Positions 9,187-20,427 of a stretch of DNA of 64,000 nt are shown one piece after another. The notes below the pieces were generated by a model, which searched no databases, had not been told where the DNA came from, and saw only the letters and a list, made by a program, of their open reading frames with translations. Within the stretch, counting starts at the first letter, position 1. Each line of letters opens with the position of its first letter. Position numbers and translations under genes: made by a program. This DNA is from Phaeodactylum tricornutum CCAP 1055/1 (taxonomy: Eukaryota > Bacillariophyta > Bacillariophyceae > Surirellales > Neidiaceae): positions 428,047 to 492,046 of the forward strand of contig NC_011693.1 of NCBI RefSeq assembly GCF_000150955.2, written 5' to 3'.

Positions 9187-11559
9187 TTACTCTGCCGCCT
9201 TTTGCACATTTCCGGAAGCATCGATGACAAAGTGGCCGGGTTCATCGAGAAGATACTCGGTAGTCTCGTGTTTGGTCATGGTGTAGCCCCGAATCGCTAC
9301 GTGTTCCGGATAATTCTGCTCAGGATCCAACTCTTGCAGCTCCCATCCCTTATTTGTGACCACTAAACCATCGACTGTGACGAACGTGTCTTTGCCCGTC
9401 CGAATCACTAAAGCTCCGTCCACTTTCAAACTCTTAATTGTCAAGTGATGTCCGTCCATCACGAGCGCGGATCGCTGCGTGAGTTCCATCTCCCCCTGAA
9501 TCTTCTCCCGGTATGCTTCTTGTGAGATACCAAAGGCTGAACCCAAAACAATCCGTGGACCGGGCGTCACCGGAATGCCCCCCACGACGACTAAATCGTC
9601 CGCCATCGTGACTGGAACCTTGACGCCGAGCGAAGCCAGCTTGCGTTGGTTCTGAATATACTTATCCGATTCTGCACTCGACATGGTACCGGGCGCCGTA
9701 CTTCCGGCCTCGACAGCGTCTTGGCCAGCATCCAAAGCATTCTTGGCTGGCGAAAAGGTAAACCATCGATCAAACAAGGTGAACCCAATGTTCGCTTCGG
9801 CGCCCATTTCCTTTTGGAAGAGCTTTGGAATATCCTGCATCATACATTCCAGACGTGTCGGCTTTTTGAATTCGGTCCGACTGGCATCCTTATATTTTGG
9901 ATTGACAAATTCCAGCACAACACCCTGGTCCTCCCCACGCAGCGTTTTGCCGTACGCCGTTAGTTCAATAATTAGATTATTGGCGTTTCCTGGAAAGGGA
10001 GAATATCCCGTTTCCGGATCGGCAACATCTCCCTTGCCATCACCTTGAGTGCGCAGCAACGGATCCAATTGGTTATATTCCACGTTAATCACTAGTGATT
10101 TGTTGGGATCCGTTTTGTGTCTGTTGCAGTGGAGGAAGCACGTTTGTAAGCAGGCCGACACGGGTCAGATTGGTTTCGATGAAGTTCTCAAACTATTCCT
10201 TATCACACGCAAATGCGGAAATGGCATACTATACGTACTCGAGCCGAGCAATGGCACCCGCTGCTTCACCCGCCAGTCTCGGTATGCAAATGGAATTCAT
10301 GTGAAAGCCGCGGGTGACACTGACACCCAAGGCCGGAACGACAGAATTGATCACTAAAGCATTGGTATCTTGCAAGAAGACCACGTGAGTTTTGCCTTGG
10401 TCCTGCCACTGATCCACAAGCCCCTCGCGGTACAGAAGGTGGTGTACGTCGCCGTGCCCGTGTGGTTTCGTCTCCACGGTCCATCGATCTTTGTCGTCCA
10501 GGGCCAACCCGGCGGCGCCGTCTTTCAAAGCCGCCACCTTGTCTTGCGTGACAATAGTAACCATGTCAATGTCCATGCCGAAATACTTATTGTCCTCGAG
10601 GAGCTGTCGTGTCAAGGGATCTGTATCTCCGGAAGTCATAATGACGAGTGGGATTCTCAACTGTTCATTGCCCGTCCGTTGCCGAGCTGTATACTGCATG
10701 GCTTGTATATAGCGCACATAGGTTTCCAAATACGACTTGTTGGTACACAGGTTAGTCTCAAGTGACAGTTTGATACCGGAATAGCCAAGGCGTTCACCCA
10801 ACCCGCCGGCAACGAGGACAAAAACGGCGGTACCGCAGACGTCGAGGCCAGCTTGTTCCGCGTCGGCAAAAGCCATGGTGCTGGTGGCTGGTTCGTTGTC
10901 GTAGCTGAGGGATTCGCCTTGCGGCACGACGGCTTCGTATTCATCGAAAGGATTGAGTCCTTCAGCAGATTCTCGCAACAGCACTTTGGCTTTGGAAAGG
11001 TAGGCTGGTAAGCCTCCAGGATAGGATTCTTCCAAATCAGCCAACTACGGATAGTATGTACAAATGGATTTGTTCCGTGAGTGCGATTCAGAGTTGACAG
11101 CCCCGCGTCCGTATATGGATTTGGCAACGCAAGACTAGCTCAGATGTTTGATTTACGTACTTGTTCGGCCAGACGTTGTTTGTCGGAGTCGTGTAGTCCG
11201 GGAGGGGGCCAGTGTCCGTATACGTGTTGCTGTGCGCCATCCGTGTCGTACTCCACGAGACGCTCCAAGGCGTTCCGTCCTCGTGGCGACAAAAGGGCCA
11301 GATTCTCGTCCGTCAAGCGATCGCTGCTAGTCGAAGACGACGACAGATGCAAGGCCGAGGTCAAGGTTGATGGCGTTCCCCCACCCCGAAGACCGAACGA
11401 CGCAAACGGGCGAGAGGACGTGAACCCGAGTAGAGACGAGTGGGATAATCTCGTCGTCGCTCTCCAGGATGAACGATCACTTTGGTTTTTGGCCGGGGTT
11501 CCGAACGACGATGCGGTGCTCCATAAGAGCAAAAAGGAAACAGCAATGGCTAGTCTCAT
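9187..11559 (-). CDS. USP: UDP-sugar pyrophosphorylase with plastid-type presequence
   Basis: Model: complement(9187..10120, 10239..11044, 11161..11559), 712 residues; both introns (118 and 116 nt) join in phase. It converts a sugar 1-phosphate and UTP to a UDP-sugar and pyrophosphate. The nucleotide-binding loop AGGLGERLGYSGIK is at about residue 213. Further family blocks are MTSGDTDP, KPHGHGDVHHL, FLQDTNAL and VINVEYNQLDPLLR. The blocks and the long C-terminal beta-helix-like part match plant USP rather than bacterial GalU. The first exon adds about 130 residues absent from plant cytosolic USP. It starts with a signal peptide (MRLAIAVSFLLLWSTASS) and an ASS-F-GTP cleavage motif followed by a Ser/Thr/Arg-rich transit-like stretch, so plastid import is likely. 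The product could supply UDP-glucose for sulfolipid or other plastid glycans; that use is inferred. Confidence 0.85.
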
Positions 11560-11560
11560 G

Positions 11561-11578
11561 TTGTTGTTGTTGTTGTTG
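11561..11578 (-). repeat. (CAA)n in the 5' leader of the USP gene
   Basis: On the minus strand six CAA-type triplets run up to the base before the ATG at 11559-11557. A CAA-rich leader is unstructured and leaves the start codon accessible; whether it matters for translation here is inference. Confidence 0.6.
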
Positions 11579-12125
11579 GCAATTTGCCGTCACGATAGTC
11601 TCGCGCTTTCTTGAATCAGGAATTGGGCAGTGTCAATTCGAAGACGCACAAAAGCCAAGCGGTTCCGAAAGACGTACGAAGATAACTGTGAATCCTATAC
11701 TTGATTGATCTCTGTACCGAAATGTACCTAGAGTCAGAGCTTGACTGTGAACAAGGTGTATACCACCAAACCGCTCCATTCTCAGGACGGGAAAGACGCA
11801 TTCGTCGGCACCCCTCGAAAATCGGTTCCAACTCGTTCGTCACTAACACTTGTCCCAGACATTGAGATGGGAATCTAACAGTAAAGGTACGCCACAATCG
11901 TGAACCAACCGGCATACACGACCGACAGTCGACGCCATCGTGGAACGGCGCGTGCGAATCTAGCTCGCCCCCCCCCCCAAAAACAGTATCTTTTCAGACC
12001 TTTTGGGCTGCTTCTACCATACCCTCTCTCGCAAACCAATACCACCGTATACGTACCGTGCTTCATAAAATACATCTTTTCCCCTGTGAACAAGTCATTG
12101 TTGGGTTGAGTCGAAACTTGTCCCA
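11579..12125. other. Divergent intergenic region between USP and the fusion gene
   Basis: Contains a TGACTGTGA element at 11742-11750 (TCACAGTCA in the direction of USP) and a run of C at about 11970. The last 50 bases resemble the region just before the ATG of the sister gene at 16258 (CATTGTTGGGTTGAG against CATCGTTGGGTTGCC), so the tandem duplication began in the 5' UTR or upstream. Confidence 0.45.
11742..11750 (-). promoter_or_regulatory. TCACAGTCA element upstream of USP
   Basis: Reads TCACAGTCA on the minus strand, 183 bases before the USP start codon. One of several copies of TCACWGTCA or TTACAGTCA near 5' gene ends in this window. Role inferred only from recurrence. Confidence 0.3.
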
Positions 12126-15100
12126 ATGTCGACAGAAAAGGATTTTCCGATGCCGCCTTCCCAGGTTTACAACGAACAGCAGGTGAGAACGAAGGAATAG
12201 TTTGTATTGCTTCGCGTGAGGGGCGTGAGCGCTGTGATTGGTTGGTCGGTTGTATCATAATTCTCTCTATGTGAGCGTAAACAAACTTCTGTCTACTACA
12301 GTGTTCTAATGGTGATCCTTTGTTGCATTTTGCCGAATTTTGGTGCACTCATATTCTCACACTGTGGAAATTGTCGCTCGTCACACTTTGCTCTCGGCTC
12401 GCTGCCATTAGATTGCGGATTCGTTCGGGACCGCTTTTGATCAGCCCAAAGTCTTGGAAGGATACGTGGACGATAATGCCGACGCCGAGCCCTTTCGTTA
12501 CTTGTCTCATTGGTACGTGACGGACCGAGCGAGTCCGACACCAATGCAGCGTGTGGCTTTGCCGGCGGATTATGTCTTTGCACAAAAATCCCTCTCGATT
12601 GCGGGTTGGTTACAGCCCTCCACGTCGGCCTCGAAGTCGCCCGCTTCCAGCAACCTTAGTATTACTGCACCGGAACCCATCTTTGTTACCCTGGACGCTG
12701 CCGAATACCTCGCCTTTGATCGAACCCGACGTTACCGAGGATACTGGGTTGGCACTGCGGACGCCCTTTACTGGCTGCAGCAACCCGAGACTATGCGCTG
12801 GAACGGCGCTCTCTCGCAACAAGACTTGCACGTGGAATGGCGGGCCGCGCTAGCTCTATTGAGTAACTTGTTGGATCTTGTCTTCACTGACGAACGCACT
12901 GCGGCTGTGTACGCTCGTTCGACTATGTTGGATACCTACAAGGCACTCACGGATCAGCGCGGATACGAACCGTTTGACAAGGAACTGCTAGTGCACTTGC
13001 GCAAATTGGTCAAGCCACATTTGCTTGAAGCACACCCGGCCTTGTTGCAGGATTGCAAGTTTCTGAGATCCCTCATGACATACAAACCCCCCAAGTTGGA
13101 TAGCCTTACACCAGAACGCATTCTGGAATCCATTGCTGTTGCGGAAGCGCGGTCCCAGATTCATCCCTGGGGTGAGTCAAAAATTGCGCTGGATGAGCTT
13201 TCTGACTTGGACAACTTGCCATTGGCACTGTCAGGAGAATCAGAAAAGCACATGAAGACAAGGAACTTGCAAGCTGGGAAGAAGAGAAAAAAATGTCACT
13301 GGATTGAGGAACAGCAAAGAGGACAAGGTACTCCAAAGGCATCCTATATGCAGCTTGTAGCTGGGCCTGACAATGATGGGTACAATATACAGTCAGAAAA
13401 GACCAAGTCAAGCCGGCAACACCCCTTCAGAAGCAATCATAGTGCCACATTTGCCAGTGATACCACTGTTGCTTTGGACCCACCCTTGGCATCAGCTTCT
13501 CCTTTGGAGGTAGCCTTGAGGTCTCCACTGGATCTAGACCAGGACCTTTTGGACAAAGCCATCAAACTGAAAGATGTGGCAACAGGCCCATCCATACAGG
13601 CACCAAATGCATCTAGTGCTCCATCTTCTTCAACAGAATCTGCAGGCTCTGCAAGCAAGGAATACTCTTTATCAGATGAGAGCACCAGCAATCCAGGTGT
13701 TTCAAAAGCTGCAGTTGCTGCCCATCAATCACAGAAAAGGCCCAAACTACTCCAAAGAAAGCATAGAAAGCCTCAACCAATGAGAGGCTCCAGAATGTTT
13801 GAAAGTGATGAGACTGAAGCTGTTGACCAGATCCAAATGCCTACTACTTTGGCTTTACTGTCACCAATGGAAAGTCATGTCTCAAAGCTTATTCAAGGTA
13901 CTGACTATGACCAAAATCTTTCCTTGCGTGTTATTTTGGCAGCCATGAGGCTCCAGAAGGAGTATCTTTTAAGAAAGTCCAAAAAAATGGGTCATAAAAT
14001 ACCTCCGGCCCAAGTCCAAAAGACAGTATGCAGGCTGCTTGGCGTTTCACCCCAAACATACTCCAGAATTGTGTCAGGATACCTCCAAGATGGCTCAATT
14101 TATTCAACTGGGGTGGATGGAGAAGGAAGGGGAGGAAATACTCAGGCCAAAGAGACTAGGATCCCAAGAACACCAGCTGTTTCAGTTGCTGTGCGTGAAT
14201 TTATTGACAAAGAGTGGAAGAAACAGAAAAGGGTGACTGCCCGCCAGCTGTTGGACTTCTTTGTTGAAAGCGGTATTCTCCATATTCCAACTAATCAGCA
14301 TACTGGTTTGTACCAGAAGAAAGACTTTCAGGCAGCTTCCCGTAATGTGCGCCGGTATGTGGAAGATGGAGGCTACTTGAGAAGATGGGGAAACAACCTC
14401 ACTCCAGATCGTAAGCTTATATTTAAGAGGCATGAGTATCTGCATGATTTCTTTGCCAATCAAGCTATGCCCAAGGCGAAACAATATCGCAATGTGTATG
14501 TGGATGAATGCTTCATTTGTGAGCACCACCACAAGACAAAAAGTGAATCAGACATTGAAAAGGCCAAGTCTAAACACACAGGCCAACATCACTTTGTTGT
14601 TGCTGTCCAGGGACCTGATCCCAAAGTTGATGACCCAAAAAACTCATCAGAAAAGGCTGGACTGGTGCCAGGAACAGTGTGGGGGATTCATTGTGGCAAC
14701 CATCAAGGGTTTGACTGCAGCAATTTTTCTGCCTGGTGGAAAGGTCAGCTGCTCCCCAATCTTCACCAGCCCTCTCTTATTCAAATGGACAATGCAGAGT
14801 ATCATAAAGGTTATGGAAGTGAGGTTCCAAAGTGGAATAAGCTGAGCAAACAGGAATGTATTGAATTCCTCCTATCCAAAGGGATTGAGATAGGGCCACT
14901 TTACTCTGCAATTGTGCTTAAAACTTTGGTGAAAGACTGGATTTTTGCAAATGAGAAGTATGAGTGTGTGAGGCTTGCTGAGGAACTGGGTCACAAAGTT
15001 CTTTTTATTCCACCCTACCATAGTGATCTGCAGCCATTGGAACTTATATGGGCTGACATCAAAGGGAAGACTTGCAGAAATTCTTCACTTGAGCTGATGC

Positions 15101-15327
15101 ATCAAACAATTATGAGAAAGTTCCAAAACTTACAGCAGTCTGGGCAAGATACTATCCAGGACAAAATTGGACAGTGTGTCAAAAAGGCAGAGGAGTTTTA
15201 CAGTGACATTCCAGCTGAGGACGCAGCTGAGGAGGCTTTGACTGATAAAGAGGCCAATTATTATGGTACAGTAGGTGTGACCTTAGAGGATGAGTTTGAG
15301 GGTGATACTGGGGAACACAGTGATTGA
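12126..15327 (+). CDS. Host paralogue fused in frame to a Tc1/mariner-like transposase
   Basis: Model: 12126..12182 joined to 12412..15327, 990 residues. Exon 1 (MSTEKDFPMPPSQVYNEQQ) and exon 2 up to about 13890 are collinear with the gene at 16258-20427, including the phase-0 intron. The residues up to IHPWGESKIALD are nearly identical to the sister; afterwards identity drops but landmarks persist (FASDTTVA, PLDLDQ-LLDKAI, RPKLLQ). From about 13900 the same frame continues into a transposase: a helix-turn-helix-like RLLGVSPQTYSRIV, then YVDECF (first Asp, about 14502), LIQMDNAEYH (second Asp, about 14788) and PPYHSDLQPLELIWADIK (Glu, about 15038). Asp-to-Glu spacing is about 84 residues, longer than in classical Tc1. 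No stop interrupts the 2.9-kb exon. Codon and base use change sharply at about 13195. It may be a captured transposase, a chimera still expressed, or a silenced locus whose frame has survived. Confidence 0.7.
12337..13010 (+). repeat. Direct duplicate of 16787-17460, offset 4450 bases
   Basis: Runs from the last 75 bases of intron 1 into exon 2 and is about 97 percent identical by eye to the downstream copy, with no indels in the coding part. Flanking homologous sequence (exon 1, and exon 2 after 13010) is far more divergent, roughly 80 percent or less. Confidence 0.8.
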
Positions 15328-15930
15328 CAGTAAGGACTCAGTGTTCTACTTAATGAGCATTTTTAGACCATTACGCAGTATTCAAGCAACCCTATCCCAT
15401 GTTGAGAATCCTTAAGTTAGAAGGGGCCGTCACTTCTTGAATTATAAACATTACCTAGAGTGGACCCAAGTTGTTCAATAGGGAACCAGGGATTGTGTAC
15501 AAACTTGATATGTAGGAGAGAGTGAGAGTCAATCCTGAGTACAGTTGGTCCAAGACAAGGTTTCTTCACAGGACAAATGTCACCCACCAAAGAATCTAAG
15601 GGCAGGATCAGCAATCTCACAACCAATGGTGGCGTCAACTGGGAATACCATAGTAAAATGTGCAATGAGTTCCAAAATTGGCCTTGTGACACCCAAGCCA
15701 AGCCTGTCAAAACTAATTTGTGTCTGTTTGCCCATAGAAACCTGCAACATTAATCAGCTAAATTGTGCCTGAGGGACCAAAGGATTGTTGATACTTTTGT
15801 AAGCAGATAAAACACAACTCATAACTTGTCCCCACCATAAAGGGATATTGAACCCCATGTGCTCTTTGTAGGGTGTTCCTAATTAAAAAAATACATAAAT
15901 TACAGTTTCCACAGTCTGACTCTAGCTAGC
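13890..15930 (+). mobile_element. Tc1/mariner-superfamily DNA transposon, ends not resolved
   Basis: Holds the DDE transposase part of the fusion gene (about 13900-15327) and about 600 bases of non-coding, CpG-poor 3' flank. The left edge is placed where similarity to the sister gene ends; the right edge where CpG frequency recovers. I could not identify matching terminal inverted repeats or a TA target duplication, so the limits are approximate. The transposase frame is whole, and all three acidic catalytic residues are present. Confidence 0.55.
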
Positions 15931-16257
15931 GTTAGGACTATCACGGGGGGCATTGAAACCCGGATGTCCGCTAACTTACAGTTAGCGGACATAAAGACGG
16001 GGATGTCAGCCATAACGACGCATGGCATGGTTTGTATAGAAATGCGCTACCCGGACAGTGGAGTCCCGTTGCTGCATCACCGCTTTATTCACTTACAGTT
16101 TAACATGCATTGAAGACAATATAACAAGCATTCATAGTCATCCTTGCGACTACTCTTCCGCTAAGCAAGTCATACGAGGTATACTCGGCGATCCCAAAAC
16201 ACTTTTCTCCCTTCTACGAACCATCGTTGGGTTGCCAGTGAGTCGGACCTTGTCACG
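15328..16257. other. Region between fusion gene and sister gene
   Basis: The first 600 bases are CpG-poor with no convincing coding frame. Bases 15931-16257 return to normal CpG content, contain the 15964 palindrome, and should hold the promoter and leader of the gene at 16258. Confidence 0.5.
15964..15992. repeat. Perfect 13-bp inverted repeat with 3-base loop
   Basis: Arms ATGTCCGCTAACT (15964-15976) and AGTTAGCGGACAT (15980-15992) around TAC. It lies just past the right edge of the CpG-poor zone and about 265 bases before the ATG of the sister gene. It could be a transposon footprint, a protein-binding palindrome or a hairpin in a leader RNA. Confidence 0.7.
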
Positions 16258-19200
16258 ATGTCTACAGAAAACAATTCCCCGTTGCCGCCGTCCCAAGTTT
16301 ACAACGAACAACAGGTGAGTGCGCTGTGTTTGGCGCAATTCGAAGGCGACGTGACGATTTTGTGTTAAAGGGGAGGCAGCAATGAAATAAGTTTCCACTA
16401 GCTTCTTGTATGGGAAGTACCCTTCTGGCATCGACGCTATGGACTGGGAATTGCAGCTAAATGTATGTTCAGCGGTAGTCACCGGAGGCTGCAACGCCCC
16501 TCACGCCAAACCTGAAACCCTGGTGGATGTCTCCTGGGCACCCGACGATGATTAAGATTGGAAAGAGGCCTTCTCTATACACCGACCATCCAGATTATGA
16601 GACGACGCATCAATCAACTCAATCTTCAGGATACGAACAGCTACCCACTCCCCGTCGTTCCCTGCCTGGGAACGTTCGGTCGCACGCAACGATACCCTGT
16701 TCCCGTCGAGTTGATTTGTACGTGTTTGTATCGCTTCAAAAGCCTTCCTGGGGTGTCCTGATGACAATCTTTCGTCTTGTTACGTTGTTTTGGTGCGCTC
16801 ATATTCTCACACTGTGGAAATTGTCGCTCGTCACACTTTGCTCTCGGCTCGCTGCCATTAGATTGCGGATTCGTTCGGAACCGCCTTCGATCAGCCCAAA
16901 GTTTTGGAAGGATACATGGACGATAATGCCGATGCCGAGCCCTTTCGTTACTTGTCTCATTGGTACGTGACGGACCGAGCGAGTCCGACACCAATGCAGC
17001 GTGTGGCTTTGCCGGCGGATTATGTCTTTACACAAAAATCCCTCTCGATTGCGGGTTGGTTACAGCCCTCCACGTCGGCCTCGAAGTCAACCGCTTCCAG
17101 AAACCTTAGTAGTACTGCACCGGAACCCATCTTTGTTACCCTGGACGCTGCCGAATACCTCGCCTTTGATCGAACCCGACGTTACCGAGGATACTGGGTT
17201 GGCACTGCGGACGCCCTTTACTGGCTGCAGCAACCCGAGACTAAGCGCTGGAACGGCGCTCTCTCGCAACAAGACTTGCACGTGGAATGGCGGGCCGCGC
17301 TAGCTCTATTGAGTAACTTGTTGGATCTTGTCTTCACTGACGAACGCACTGCGGCTGTGTACGCTCGTTCGACTATGTTGGATACCTACAAGGCACTCAC
17401 GGATCAGTGTGGAGACGAACCGTTTGACAAGGAACTGCTAGTGCACTTGCGTAAACTGGTCAAGCCGCATTTGATTGGAGCGTGCCCGGTCTTATCGGGG
17501 AATTGCAAGTTTTTGAAATCCCTCATGGCAGCCAAACCCTCCAAATCGGGTAGCCTTACACCGGAACGCATTCTGGAATCCATTGCTGTTGCGGAAGCGC
17601 GGTCCCAGATTCATCCCTGGGGTGAATCGAAAATTGCATTGGATCGACCTTTCGACCCGGATGACTTCGCACCGGAAGTATTAGGGAAGTCGGAAAAGGG
17701 CGTGGAGACGAGCATCCCGCAACCTGGGAAGAAGAAGAAGAAGAAGCGAAAAGTATCAGACTGTCTCACGGAACAGCAAAAAGGCCAAGCCAATCAGAAG
17801 ACGTCCCGTGTTCAGCTCGATGCTGGTATTGCGGGTGATGTGTGCATTGTACCGTCAGACAAGAATACGTTCTGCCCCCTCAAAAAGATCAAAAGACCCA
17901 CGTTCGCGAGTGATACCACTGTTGCGTCGGAACCACCGTTTTTGGCGTCAGCTTCTCCTTTGGAGATAGCGTTGATGACTCCGTTGGACCTGGACCAGAC
18001 CTTGTTGGACAAAGCTATCCAACTGAAAGGATCAGTAATGGTCTCGTCAACCCTCACGCCAAGTACGTTTATCACTTCATCTTCTTCAACAGAATGCGCC
18101 AGCGGAGCAAATTCTTTATACGGCTCAGACGACAATGTTCCTAGCCTGCACTTGAAGCGCAATAGAAAGGCATCCAACAAGCGTAAGGCTGATATCAATA
18201 TGCTGAAGACGGCCCAGAAGGCGCATTCCGCCGAAAGCGGCACAGTACAGTCAAAGGATGGTGATAAGGGAGGTTTGCGTCTGCTGGCTGACACGGAGAA
18301 AGCAGCGGATGCTGTGAATACTCAATGCCACGCCGATGCTCACCGCCTTAAGACGTCCAAGAAGGGTCGGTCCGACAAAAATGACATGGCAAGTTTGAAA
18401 GACACAGAATCGTCGATCGACAGAGCCGATGATCCGGGCCTTTCATGTACGCGCTTACCACTGAAAAGTGGCGACAAAGCTGCAGGTGCTGCTTTTGAAT
18501 CGAGGGAAAGGCCTAAGCTTCTTCAAAAAACGCATAAAAAGCCTCGTCTTTTAAAAGAGTCCAACCCGTTTGAAGACGAAGGACGTGAAGCCGTCGTCGA
18601 GCAGAGGGTCAACCTCGCAGATTTGCCAGCGCAAAAAAAGGCCGAACCGATGTCGCCAACTATGACCATGAAAGGTGTTTCGACTTTGAGAAATGAACCA
18701 AAGTCTACGAAGTCATACGCGTTGGATAGGAAGTGTTTGTCTGGTCCTATTGTGCAAAATACAAAACGAATGAGAGCCCAAATGGTAAGCAGATGAGGTT
18801 AGGACTCTGGCCGGAGGAAATAGTGTCTGATAGTTGAATTTCTCTATATCGCAACAGATGCGCCTTCGTGATTACTTGAGTCCACGCCCTCTTCGTACCG
18901 ACAATTATGAGCACTGGGAAGCTATCAAAAGCCGTGGTCACTCGTTAACGGACGAAGAGACAGTTATTTCGCTATTTAGACTTGTCATGAAAGATTTGGA
19001 CTTGGCGTCAGAACCGCTGGAGCTAGCGTTGGTGATTGTCGAAGCTTTTCGTCAAAGCTGTTGCAAACGCGAGAACGATGCGGTCATAAAACTTTTTCGT
19101 TTCAAGAAGGCGATAATGGCACAGAAGATATTTCACGACTGGTTCCGCCACGCTCTCGAAATTTTAGAGGGCTATCAAAAAGCTGGAACGAGCTTGGATG

Positions 19201-20427
19201 GAACGATCGCTCTGTTTTTGGTCTTATCCATTGTCGACTTGATTGCTGATTTTAAAATCGTTAAAAGTGCCGACACCTTAGCTAAACTGAAGGACGAACG
19301 GGGTGTGGATTGGGATTCGATCCTGATCGAGGTGAGTGCTGATGACCTTTTCATTCTGGAATTAAGCTTGGATTCCTCATATGGAGGCTTGCTTTTCGTA
19401 GGTATACATTGCTGCAATCAAATCGAAAAACGACTCTCTCATGACGGCTTACATGCGGGCAAAGTTACGTTTGGAAGGAATCAAGGCCCAAGATCGCAAA
19501 GATTTAATCTCAAATTCACTGTCCCCAAGAGACCAGATCACATTGAGCGTTCCAAAACCTGACGGCGCGGTTTACGCTACGCCAGCAGAAACGGAGAGGA
19601 CTCTCTCCGTTGCCGTTGAGAACAAAAAGTTGAATTCGATAGACAGTGGCGAGAACCAAATGGCAAAACATCAACGGTTGGCCACAAAAGAGGCAAATGA
19701 CAAACGGCGTGCAAAAGTTCTTGCTGCTATCGCTCAATCAAATTCACTGCAGGAGAGGAACGGATTGGAAAACAAAGCGAGTGATTTAGCGGTAGGCAGA
19801 AGCTTTAATCGCGTACCCCGTAAAAAGAGTGCGTCGTCACGCAGACTGCCTCCGAAGATTTGGGGGAAGCCAAAGGAGATTCATGACAAGGACTTGGCTG
19901 CGTTGTGGGGTTTCGAAGAAGTTTCCCGTAAGATGATGTACAATTTTTCGAGCAAAGGACATGTTATAGCGCCGAGCGATACGTCACAACTTGCTTCGAA
20001 GGCGAAGATTTGGGGCACCAAATCCGAACGCCCTGTGCCCAAAGCGCCCAAAAATCGTACGGCGGCGATCAGCGCTGAACATGAAAGGCAACCCGATGGC
20101 ATATTAAATACAACCTACAGTAAGCTGGTAGGGAACGGGCACGTTTCTGTACAACGGGTATCCACGAATCCGAACGGTAAGCTGCATGGTATGTCGGTAG
20201 GCAAAACTGATATGCTGCCTGTACATTGTTCATCAGCCAGGCCGTCATTGGAAAATCCTTTGCTCGATGGATTGGCACCTTCAAATGAAATATTACGTCA
20301 ATCCAGGGGCGCTGACGGAGTGATATTACCGGAAGCGAATTCTTTGGGTCGTGGACGGGGTCGAGGTAGGGAGAAAACACTGCCAGCTTGGATGCTTAAG
20401 GAGGAGCATTCGAGGGCAAGTCATTAA
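16258..20427 (+). CDS. Uncharacterised nuclear-type protein, intact sister of the fusion gene
   Basis: Model: 16258..16314, 16862..18784, 18858..19331, 19402..20427; all joins in phase 0, about 1159 residues. I do not recognise the family. Exon 1 encodes MSTENNSPLPPSQVYNEQQ. The N-terminal 300 residues are the part shared with the gene at 12126 (landmarks MDDNADAEPFRYLSHWYVTD, FDRTRRYRGYWVGTADALYW, LVHLRKLVKPHL). A long polar, Lys/Ser-rich middle includes KKKKKKRK, a likely nuclear signal. Exon 3 is a helical stretch (DEETVISLFRLVMKDLDLAS onward) of ARM- or MIF4G-like character. The C terminus is basic and ends with GRGRGRGREKTLPAWM, an RGG-like tail. A nuclear or RNA-linked role is a guess from composition. 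Intron 1 (547 nt) is over twice as long as in the paralogue but shares its last 75 bases. Confidence 0.7.
16787..17460 (+). repeat. Direct duplicate of 12337-13010
   Basis: The downstream partner of the high-identity tract. CpG content here is normal on both sides of the tract, unlike in the upstream copy. Confidence 0.8.

Noticed and set aside
15417-15710. Minus-strand open frame of 97 codons in the CpG-poor zone, faintly like a retroelement polyprotein piece
   Set aside because: No motif I could name, and CpG and stop depletion in this zone raises chance open frames. Left as non-coding.
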